Positions 1-8,300 of a stretch of 15,306 nucleotides of DNA are shown here, one piece after another. The stretch lies in contig QAXH01004083.1 in NCBI GenBank assembly GCA_004335635.1, positions 1,224-16,529 of the forward strand. The letters are read 5' to 3'. Every line of letters begins with the position of its first letter. The stretch's first letter is position 1. Both the position numbers and the translations under genes were made by a program. Origin of the DNA: Chloromonas sp. AAM2 (lineage: Eukaryota; Chlorophyta; Chlorophyceae; Chlamydomonadales; Chlamydomonadaceae). The notes beneath the pieces were generated by a model. The model saw only the letters and a program-made list of their open reading frames with translations. It had not been told where the DNA came from and ran no database searches.

Positions 1-235
1 GACGGGATCAGGCGGTGAATGTGTGGTAACAGACGGGATCAGGCGGTGAATGTGTGGTAACAGACGGGAACAGGCGGTGAATGTGTGGTAACAGACGGGA
101 TCAGGCGGTGAATGTGTGGTAACAGACGGGATCAGGCGGTGAATGTGTGGTAACAGACGGGATCAGGCGGTGAATGTGTGGTAACAGACGGGATCAGGCG
201 GTGAATGTGTGGTAACAGACGGGATCAGGCCGAAA
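1..235. repeat. 31-bp tandem minisatellite, continuing beyond the left edge
   Basis: A 31-bp unit beginning GACGGGATCAGGCGG and ending TGTGGTAACA recurs at 1, 32, 63, 94, 125, 156 and 187, with an eighth, degenerate start at 218. Copies are almost identical (the third has GGGAAC instead of GGGATC), which points to recent amplification or homogenisation. Because 31 is not a multiple of three, a coding role is unlikely. The array is cut by the window edge, so its true size is unknown. Confidence 0.95.
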
Positions 236-345
236 CGTGTGGTGGTAGGTGGGAACACACTGGACAGACAATAGTAGGGGGAAGCAGGCGCTGACGGGTG
301 GGAATAGACGGGAACAGGCAGTGATATGTGGGAACAGACATGGTA
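236..345. repeat. Decayed tail of the 31-bp minisatellite
   Basis: Fragments of the same unit persist, such as GACGGGAACAGGCAGTGA near 307 followed by GTGGGAACAGACATGG, but with many substitutions and irregular spacing. This looks like the old edge of the array, where copies are no longer homogenised. From 346 to about 635 I see no gene and no clear repeat. Confidence 0.6.
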
Positions 346-635
346 GACCATAACACCTGGGAGCAGGCGTTAGTAGAACCAGGGAATGAAGGCCAGCAAA
401 TAGCAAAAAGCAGGCAACAGGTTGTGAAGGGTGGTAGGATTGTTGGCATCGGTTGAAGATGCCGGTGCTTAACACCTGTTGCAGGCGGAGCCGTGCCATG
501 TATTGTGTCGTCTGCCTGTGCCAACGGAGGGGCTGTGCTGCTGCGGCCATGTTGGCTTTGGATGAACTGTGTGGGTATAATTCGGTTCTACGACACGGTG
601 CAACCCTGCATGTGTGCCTTTGGCTCCGTGCGCAG

Positions 636-901
636 GTGCTGCTGACACCTGCTCAGAAAGAATCACAGGACCCACGGTTTGTGTTGCAGATAGAGAGCCT
701 AGACAGCAGCCACATCCAGTTTTACCCTGATACGATGTACTACCAAAAGGTTTCTGGGTCGGAGAAGATGCCAGCAGCTGATGCCATCTGGACGCCGAAG
801 GCGCCGCCGAACCAGCCAGCGTTCATTGTGCAAATAACCGTTGCTGCCGAGAAGAAGGTGTTCACCTCCGACAGCATCGGCAGGGTTAGCGATTTTTTTA
901 G
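636..901 (+). CDS. Internal coding exon of an unidentified protein, possibly Crinkler/RHS-like
   Basis: An open frame is bounded by an acceptor-like CGTGCGCAG before 636 (or GCTCAG before 657) and a good donor AG|GTACGTGG after 901, so the exon ends in phase 2. The peptide has coding character: an acidic/polar stretch, then FYPDTMYYQKVSGSEK, then ADAIW, a Pro-rich turn and FIVQITVAAEKKVF. The order YY..., DA(I/V), then (V)QITV followed by a Lys resembles the core seen in C-terminal domains of Crinkler effectors and trypanosomatid RHS proteins, which are thought to be PD-(D/E)XK-like. That likeness is from memory and weak. I could not connect this exon confidently to neighbours, so the gene may be partial or decayed. 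Coding: moderately sure. Family: unsure. Confidence 0.4.
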
Positions 902-1500
902 GTACGTGGGTGGAGGGCAGAATGGTTGTTGTGAGTGGTTTCTAACATAACTCTCCGCTGCTGGGTAGTGGTAAGCTTCAATCTTACTGCACTCGACAGT
1001 GGTGTCAGGCTGAGGTAACAGTGCCGCCTCCCCACAACAGATGTAAAGCAGGGTGTACGGTTTGCAGGCGTTGTTTTGGAATGACTGGAGTGCCTTTGGT
1101 GTCAATGAGGATGTTGGCAAGTCCAGGCCTGGATACATACGGAGACAAGCGGGTTTGAGATTCTTTGAAAATTTTGCTAGAGAGGGCTTGGTGGAATGAA
1201 GGCTTGCTGTGGGACATGAACAGTGGGAAATACCGTGCTATCAGGGCCATGCACTCTGTACGAGGCCCTAGCGTTGCACATTACATTGTCGTGTGATTTT
1301 GCCAGCACGTCATGGGTATACCATTGCCTTCGGCACTATACTATGAATTTGTTTTGGTCTTTCTGTGGCTCATTGTTCTGGCACGAATTGTGAGCATGCC
1401 ATTCACTGGTGCCTGCTGATCCTGACCCATCAGATGAGGCGGAGGCGTCGGAGGAGGAGGATCTACCTCACTAGGGCGGTATTCCCTGGAGACTTGACAG

Positions 1501-1838
1501 AGTGTCAGAGTGGCGCAGGCTACCGATTGGGTCACAGACGTATGGCAGCGAGGAAAGGAAGCGTTGTACAGCTACTTCTTTGCCATCAAGGGACGGCCAT
1601 TGGCCAGCCCGCCCAGCGCGGCCTCCGAGCTGAGCTATACACACAAACCACCACCACCAGGAACCAAAACGTTTGCAATGAATATGTTGATGGTGTGCAT
1701 GCACGTACCAGGTCACGTGCACAGCCTTGTTCCAACCCAGCACCGCTGGCTGTAGGATGTGCGTTTGCGCTCTATAGCTTTCTTGGAAGGGTGAAGGATG
1801 ACCTGGATGTCTCAGCATGGCGATTTGGAGCTTCCAGG
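1501..1838 (+). other. Possible further exons of the upstream gene
   Basis: Two stretches look weakly coding on the plus strand. The first starts after TGACAG or TGTCAG (about 1501-1509) and encodes ATDWVTDVWQRGKEALYSYF and a Pro-rich continuation to about 1667-1692. An acceptor at 1508 would match the phase 2 donor of the exon ending at 901. The second is about 1778-1838, encoding VKDDLDVSAWRFGAS, followed by GGGTATGC as a possible donor. The phases can be joined only by using a poor donor (AAAAC|GTTTGC). No domain is recognised. The stretch 902-1500 shows nothing else I can support. Confidence 0.2.
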
Positions 1839-2122
1839 GTATGCAGTTTAATCTTTTGTCTACATCGACTTAAACAGTGTGGCAGGCATTTACATGTGCA
1901 CACAGCGATTCTTAATGTCAAGGTTGCCACTACCCTTACTCTCTGTTCTAAGTTCACAAGCACATGAACGGGTAGCCGTTACTGAGCAAGCGATGTGCAT
2001 CCGCGTATGTTGTTTGACCATGGTTGATGAGTTTGGCTTGCGTAAAAGCAACGTTGAACAGATAGGGCGAACTGAAGATGCCGAAGAATTTGACTGATTT
2101 TGGACCCATAAAAAGAAAAAAA
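1839..2122. other. No assignable gene; A-rich tract at its right end
   Basis: A short open frame ending in TGA at 2095-2097 encodes a charged C-terminus (NVEQIGRTEDAEEFD) and could be a terminal exon, but I found no convincing acceptor in phase with the exons upstream. An A-rich tract (2109-2122) then leads directly into a dispersed repeat copy. Confidence 0.3.
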
Positions 2123-2190
2123 GATGTTTGCCAGTTCTGGGACAATTTCCAGAGACGCCACTGGAGTCAGTGTGGCGACAGTGGGTCTTC
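2123..2190 (+). repeat. Dispersed repeat family, copy A
   Basis: The core TTTGCCAGTTCTGGGACAAT lies at 2127-2146, preceded by GATG. About 10 bases further on is an imperfect hairpin, GCCACTG / CAGTGTGGC. The layout (core, spacer, hairpin) is shared with copies B and C, so the repeat unit is about 70 bases and not just the core. An A-rich tract abuts its left side, as in copy C. Confidence 0.75.
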
Positions 2191-3163
2191 ACAGATTGTA
2201 GCATAGTGTTGGTAGACGTGAAGTGGCGATACTGCGGCTGACTGGGTGTGACACCTGCGGCTGACAGGGAGAAGGGGGAGCAGGCGTCATAAGCAGGTGT
2301 CAAGGCAGAGACAGAGGGAATGAGCTATTCTTGGAGCTTCGAGGACCACGCTTTGTGTCACGAGCCCCTGCCTCCCTGACTAGCCCAGGACCCTGGCATC
2401 AACCCTGCTTCCCCCTGTTCTCTTGTCACCACACTGATTCCAGTGGTGTTCTTGGTCGGTGTTGTTATGGATTCCGTTGCCAGGCAGGTACGACAACAAT
2501 TTTCAGTGTTGCCACGGCCTCACACCATAGTGAGTGCAATAGTTTGATTGCATGTTCTAGCAGCGTGTACCTGCGCCTGCCTATGTTTGAGCAGTGTGTA
2601 TGTTTTCTGGGTGGGTTACGATCGCGTGAGATTAAGACGAACTTGCGTTGCTGTGGATGTATTCTGATGAAAGCAACTATTGCTGTAGCCTTGACAGCTT
2701 GAGAATTCCCAAGAAAGAGCAAAAACAGTCCATCAACGAGCGGAACCAGCAAGAAGGTTGACACAAGCTGACATTTGGGCTGAGGGTTTGTGGAGTTTGT
2801 TTGAGGGCTTGTCTGTCCCTGGTCTCTGCGCTGTTCTCTCCTTGGGCCTGTCGAGATGGCCATATCTTGTCTCTGTTCTGGTTTTTGTCCCCCTGGGGCC
2901 TCAGCTGCTTCTTGGCTTTTGTTCTCCGTTCTCTGGGCTCTTGTCTTCTGCACAGAGGTGTCCTGCTGGCCCCTCTGGGCTGCGAGCCCTCAACCGTGTA
3001 ATTTCCACAAATCAAAATTCACACAAGCCGGGGCCATGACTGGTTGAAAACCAAGACAACGTTGTTGCTTCACACAACTGGTGACATGATTACAGCTTCA
3101 GTTCAAGCAAATGCAAGCATCTCAGTATGACTGGCTAAGTCGCCAGTACCGGGTACATCGGAT
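2191..3163. other. Non-coding stretch with a pyrimidine-rich tract (about 2805-2960)
   Basis: No gene is supported here. From about 2805 to 2960 the plus strand is strongly pyrimidine-biased, built from degenerate TGTTCTC, TCTCTG and CTTGTCT words, and ends in CTTCTGCACAG, which resembles a splice acceptor. Open frames across this tract on both strands are low complexity and look like by-products of the composition. A long intron or a simple-sequence region are both possible. Confidence 0.4.
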
Positions 3164-3207
3164 GAAGAGCGAAGAGGGCGAAGAGGCGAAGAGCGAAGAG
3201 CGAAGAA
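3164..3207. repeat. Short GAAGAGC/GAAGAGGC tandem repeat
   Basis: Units of 7 to 8 bases of the form GAAGAGCG or GAAGAGGC repeat about six times. The unit length is irregular. A tiny frame starting ATGAAGAGC runs through it for 36 codons, but nothing suggests it is a gene. Confidence 0.8.
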
Positions 3208-3498
3208 CTGCGATTGGTATCACGTTCAGAAGCAGATGCACAAGAGCAGTTGGTTGGCAAAAGTGGCTGTGAAAGCCCCTGAGGAGTGGTAGATGCAATG
3301 GTAGAGACTAGAGAGAGCAAGGGCTGTATCTAGAGTGACAGCACCCATAAAGATGCTGTAAAGCAGGAATGGCCTCAAAGCATACGACATGGCATGACGA
3401 GCTCTGCGAATCCATGCTTGGTCAGCAGTACGCACGCAGCAACTAGCCTACAAAAAACGCAATGATTACGTGGATACCAGAACAACCACACACAATTT

Positions 3499-3555
3499 GA
3501 TGTTTGCCAGTTCTGGGACAGTTCACAAGAGCGACACTGGGACCAGTGTGGCTGA
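3499..3555 (+). repeat. Dispersed repeat family, copy B
   Basis: The core TTTGCCAGTTCTGGGACAGT is at 3503-3522, preceded by GATG as in copy A. It is followed by a perfect 7-bp inverted repeat, ACACTGG (3534-3540) and CCAGTGT (3543-3549), which corresponds in position to the imperfect hairpin of copy A. Orientation is the same as A. Confidence 0.8.
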
Positions 3556-4027
3556 CAAGGGAGCAACAAGGATCATGCCAGGGTCCAGGGCTGGTCAGGG
3601 AGGCAGACATTTATGATAATCTAGTTGCAGCAGGTGAGGTAACTTGTCCAACAAAATGATATAAATCATCGCAGAATCAACGCAGAAAGGACAAGAAGTC
3701 AACAAAATTACCGAAAACAGCTTATTCCCAGCCATCCGTTCTATCGGATGTTATGTCAGGTTTCAGTCATGTGAGTGCAGGCGACGTTTCCAGGCTAGTG
3801 TTGGAACACCTGGTTCCTGTTGATGCCAAAACCGGCAGCACACAATTGTCTCGTGATCGGCGCCCGAAGACCTCCATGATGTCTAGGTTAATGGCCTCAA
3901 GCCTGCTGCAGCCAAGAGCCTGGTCACTGCCCTGCCCTGTCACAATAACAGCTCAATACCGGTAGGCACGAGGCTGCGATACAAGTCTGCTGGTGCCTGG
4001 GTTGCACATGATATCAATGTCATATGT
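3556..4027. other. Spacer downstream of the minus-strand gene, no gene seen
   Basis: This lies 3' of the minus-strand gene and probably includes its 3' UTR. The part from 3610 to 3730 is A+T-rich. A plus-strand open frame of 70 codons at 3753-3965 begins with ATG but shows no domain. I treat it as chance. Confidence 0.4.
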
Positions 4028-5014
4028 TCATGCTCGCGGTCGCTTCAGGGCAAACCTACTCGGCTGTGCCCCTGCCGCACCCGCCCCTTGTTCGCCAGTT
4101 GCCGCTGCTGGCATTGTGAGCTTGGCCTGGTACGACCCTCCCCCAAGCTTCTGTGGCTTCTGGAAGCCCACAGGGCGGGCAGCCTTCTGCAGCCCTTCAA
4201 GCTTGGATGGCAGGGAGGGCCAGCGGCCTGCTTGCCCTGCAGCACCGGTGCTTGGCAGCGCGCAGCCGCTGGGCCGGGAGCCTGGCTTACGGAGTCCGGA
4301 CACCCGTACCTGCTGCTGCTGGCCTGGCTTTGCCGCTGCTCAGGCAGGCACAGCGCTAGCTACCTGCCTGGCGCAGCCACCCAGCAGATGATCAACAGTA
4401 GGCACACCCTCCGAGCCCCCTTCATCATTGGAGATCTGCTGCGAGTACCGTTGCTGGTCGACCAGCTACGGTCAGGGTTGCGGGCGTTGAGTGCAACGGC
4501 ATCGTTATCATCATCATCATCTGACAGTGAGAACTGTGGCCGCAGCGCACCCCGGGCTCCTGGCTGGCCCTGTGGCCCCAGCCAGCCAGCGGATGCGCTA
4601 GGGTAGGATCGCAAACCCGGAACCAACAGCCTGTGGTCAGTGATTGGTTAACGCAGTGGTTGGACACTCCTTGAACGTGCTGCCCCCAGAACGTGACTGG
4701 ACCAGGCTTAAGGAACCTTCTGCCATGGTTTCGAAGACTGATGCGCTGTCCTAAGTTCTGCTCTCCCTCTTCAAGCACCGGAGCAGCCTGACGGGCAGGC
4801 ATCATACACACTAAATGCTTTCACAAGGGAACCCTCGTGGTCGGTGGTGGTGTCCCATCCAACTACCAGACTTATGGTACCAGACATGGCCAGAGTCACA
4901 TGCTGACACCTGCATGACCACTTTGACCACTTCGGGTACGCAATTTGCGTATAAAGGCTGCTCTGGGCCTGCTTTTTTTACGGATAATGTCGCATTCGGG
5001 GCCTTCCTAGGCAT
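4028..5014 (-). CDS. Four-exon gene for a 181-residue protein of unknown function
   Basis: Exons read on the minus strand: 5014-4910, 4787-4668, 4569-4408 and 4186-4028, with all three introns in phase 0. Exon 1 starts at the first ATG of its open frame and ends at CAG|GTGTCA. Exon 2 follows CCCGTCAG. Exon 3 follows GGGCCACAG, though an alternative acceptor 36 bases later (CGGCCACAG) would remove 12 residues. Exon 4 follows GGGCTGCAG and ends in TGA. The product starts MPRKAPNATLSVKK, has an acidic run of five Asp in the middle (FSLSDDDDDND), an Arg/Ser stretch (NGTRSRSPMMKGARR) and an Ala/Gly-rich tail ending in SRFALKRPRA. There is no signal peptide or membrane segment. The basic C-terminus could be a nuclear localisation signal (inference). 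I do not recognise the family. The plus strand also has open frames here, but they are Pro/Cys/Ser-rich and give no compatible splice set. The exon 2 donor (GGA|GTGTCC) is the weakest junction. Confidence 0.5.
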
Positions 5015-5315
5015 GCCAGGTGTGATCAGTCTGCGTGGGTCCTCTGGCTGAAAATCTCTGGCTAACAGTGCCAATGCAGGATGAGATGCAGGAGTCTTGG
5101 CTGAGAGTGGCTGGGACCATCATGGGTCCAAGAGTTGACCGGATGACGGCCAGGTGTCACGTGGTGCTTGTGAAGCCATTTGCTTCGGATGACGGCCAGA
5201 CGCACTGGCTTCTAGATATTGAATAAGCTGTACATCGGCAAACGCAATCAAGGTCGTTTGCAGTTTGAAGCCCGTCCATCGCGCTGCTCTGCGCGCATTG
5301 GTCTCGTGAAAAACA
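5015..5315. promoter_or_regulatory. Divergent promoter between the minus-strand gene and the Smr gene
   Basis: Only 301 bases separate the two divergent start codons, so both 5' UTRs and promoters must fit or overlap here. A 14-base direct repeat, CGGATGACGGCCAG, occurs at 5140-5153 and 5186-5199, containing TGACG, the core of bZIP/CRE-type sites. A G-box CACGTG lies between them at 5158-5163. An inverted CCAAT box (ATTGG) is at 5297-5301, close to the Smr start. No clear TATA box. Binding is inferred from motif likeness only; CACGTG also occurs elsewhere in the window. Confidence 0.4.
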
Positions 5316-8300
5316 ATGGGTAACATCATTGGGTTTGCCGCTCAGTGCCTGGGTGAGCTCGCGAAGCAGCAGAAACAGCAGCAACAATATCACTACCAAC
5401 CGCAGCAGGGGGACAGCGTTGATAGCATCAGGCATTCTGCAGATGACCTCTTTCAGGTAATTGGGACATGCACGTACGTACTCATGGGGTCATTTCCCCC
5501 ATGTTGAGACATGATAATCCCATGCACATGTCATCACGAATATGCCATGCATCATTCTTCTCATTCGCACTTGCCAAGCACAGTCGTGCACGTATTAGCA
5601 CACCAGTTAACGCATTGGCACTAGCCACAGGCATGCCATGTCATATGCCACGCATGCACAGTGTTGCATCGGGGTGCAACCTCCTTGCCACGTATGCTCA
5701 CGTTGTCAACGCAGTGTATTGTGATGGGGTGCACAAGCTCTTTGTCGTTCATGCACACGTTTGAAGTGAGGCATGTGCATCGCTCAGCAAACGTCACACC
5801 TGCCCTCCCTCGTCCCTTGACTAATCCAGCAGCTATTGGCACACCTTCTAACCTTGCTTGCCCAACAGCTGCCACTGTGTTAACATCCTCCTTACACTCA
5901 TGTGTCAAAACAACAGTTCCCCCTGCACTATCAACCACGCTTCAGGAGTAAGAATGTCTCCCGCCCACTGTACAATCACGTCGAGTGTCAAGTCACCAGT
6001 CCTGACCATGCTGCAACGTTCCGTGTGTAAGCGTGACTCTAGTAACTCGATAATCACAGATGGCATTCAAAGCTTTTCCATGCAGGCATGCCCCCCTCCA
6101 CACAAACGCATTCATGAGCAGTCTATGTAGCAGTCGCTCTGTCTTGCCTATGCAGCGGCGCAATGCAGCCTTTGAGCAAAGCAAGGCGTGCTACAATCGA
6201 GGCGATCATGAAGGGGCAAGGAAATACAGGTATGCGTGCGAACAACAGCACGGGTGGATATGCCACTCATGAAGCATATCGTTGGCATGACTGGCTGTGC
6301 CAGCATGCTGCATGTACAGCTGCACTGATGATGCAACCAACCATGCTCACATGCTGTCGTTAGACCTCATGCTTTTGTGAGAAGCGCATGCACTAACAGT
6401 GCGGCAAACCACGCACACTACACCAGACATACCATAAATGTAAACACCAGCTAGTTTGCCCATGACGTCAAGCCGTAGCACCGGCTCTGATCATGCGCCA
6501 CGTTCCCTGGCTCCTGGGTGTGGCAGTCGTGATCCACATGGATCATCTTCTTAGCTTTGGGTTCTTCTTGCCTTTGGATTGGCTGAACACAATGTATCAA
6601 GCACCTCCTCAAGTGTGTATCAGACCGGTGTGTTTGGCCTTGTCCCGCAGTGAAATGGGCAAGCAGCTGGACAGACAAGCCAAGGCCATGAGCAAGCAGG
6701 CCGGTGGGTCAGGGTACTGACAGATGGATGGGCAGAAACTATCATGCTTTGGCCAGGAACTGTAACATGACGACCCAAAAGGTTTGGGTAAAAAAAAAGA
6801 AAAAAAAGAAAAAAAAGAAGTTTGCCAGTTCTGGGACAATATCTGGGAATATCGCCAGGAACCAGTGTTGGTGATGTGTGTCGTAGTTGTAAAGTGTGAT
6901 TTTGTATAGTGTTGTGTGTGTGGTTGTTACAGTGTGTTGCATTGCCACTTCTGGGACAGCAAAGCAGGAGACAGGAACTACAGTGTCAAAAGACACATGG
7001 GTGTGTGAGATGTCTGACCGATGCGTCAGAAGACATGTCATATAAGACATGGACCAGTCACACTGTCACGCATTGTCTGAAAATGGTTAGTGTGATGGGT
7101 CATGTCTGTTATACTGATATACTGGCTACGTAGTAAGTATTCACCACACAATAGTTCCCATCAGTCAATACAACAGGACACACGAACAAGTAACCGCATG
7201 AACCCGTCAAATTGTCCCAGAACTGGCAAACATCCCAGAACGCGGGGTTGCCACTGAGTTCTACTGCTCTTCTCTAGCCTGCTCACACCTAACCCTAAAA
7301 CAGTAACAGCCTCATCTAGCTGTCTCTATGACATCATCTCATCTGACTGGCTGACTGACTATCCCCTTGGCAATTGGTTGGCAACACCATGCCCCTCACA
7401 CCTCACTATGCAACCTTCCTTGGGGGTTTGTAGCCTGCAAAGACTGTATGCATGCGCAGGCAGCCATGGCATGACCTGAAGTGGTCATGAACTTGAGTGG
7501 TGCTGTCCGCCCTGTACTGGTATTGTGTTCGTTCGTAAGGATTTGCTGAGCCATGCAGCCGACACAATTTTCATGTTCTCCTGGCCTTGCATTCTCCTGG
7601 CCTTGGCATGATGTTGGTATCGGTCTGTCCTGTGCTTCCTTGTGCAGCTGACGTGATCTACAACCAGAAGAACCAGGGCAGGCCATCGGACGAAATAGAC
7701 CTGCATGGGCTGACAGTGGCGGAGGTGCGATCAGACTGTGTGCTAGGCAAGGGGGATCCGACTCTGTGATGTTTGAAGGCAGGCCTGCCCTGTGCTGTGT
7801 TGACTTTCAAGGGCACTGTGACATGCTGTGTAATGCGTGGCCAAGCAGTCATCACGCATGGTGAAATTTGCATGGATCCCAGGAACCAGTGACCACGTAC
7901 TTGCCAGTCACATTGCAAAGCGTGGTGGTTTTAGTTTACAGTGAGACGCGCATGCTGATCTGTGCCACCCTCATCCAAAGCGCCGCTGGAGCCAGACAGG
8001 CAGCAATTCGTGGGTGGATTTTGGCTACAGTTGGATAACATCAACATGCATGTTTGTTTGACACGCGTTATGGTAGAAAGATGGCTACAGTGGTACCATG
8101 CATGCCAATGGGTTTGCTAGACTGTGTCACGTGTGTCCAGGCCACTGCCAGGGTTGAGGACGCCCTGCGTGAAGCCAAGCGGGCGGGGCGGCAGCACCTG
8201 GTGATCATCGTGGGTAAGGGGCTGCACTCCGGCCCAGGCGGACCCAGGCTCAAGCCGGCCATCACAGATCTGATACAGAAACACAACCTCAGGTAAGGCA

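Larger units (their letters stand above)
6821..7230. mobile_element. 410-bp segment flanked by perfect 20-bp inverted repeats, possible MITE-like element
   Basis: Within intron 3 of the Smr gene, TTTGCCAGTTCTGGGACAAT at 6821-6840 (copy C) faces its exact reverse complement at 7211-7230 (copy D). Length and position in an intron suit a non-autonomous terminal-inverted-repeat element. Against this, I see no target-site duplication at the outer edges and no coding capacity inside, and copies A and B elsewhere have no inverted partner. A fifth, diverged copy (E, 16 of 20 matches) sits inside at 6941-6960 in the orientation of copy C. The interior is GT-rich. It may instead be a chance pair of members of a dispersed repeat family. 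Confidence 0.4.

Noticed and set aside
1..235. CRISPR array
   Set aside because: The repeats are directly contiguous with no unique spacers, and the setting is eukaryotic. It is a minisatellite.
1365..1967. 200-codon plus-strand open frame with an Arg run
   Set aside because: The Arg run comes from an AGG/CGG simple repeat (about 1434-1463), the frame reads through several likely splice sites, and no domain is seen. Parts of it are considered only as possible exons.
3753..3965. 70-codon plus-strand open frame
   Set aside because: It has a start codon but no domain, no splice partners and lies in the 3' region of the opposite-strand gene.
4088..4606. Long plus-strand open frames over the minus-strand gene
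   Set aside because: They are dominated by Pro, Ala, Cys and Ser, share their bases with the better-composed minus-strand exons, and offer no compatible splice junctions. The Ser run is the mirror of the Asp run.
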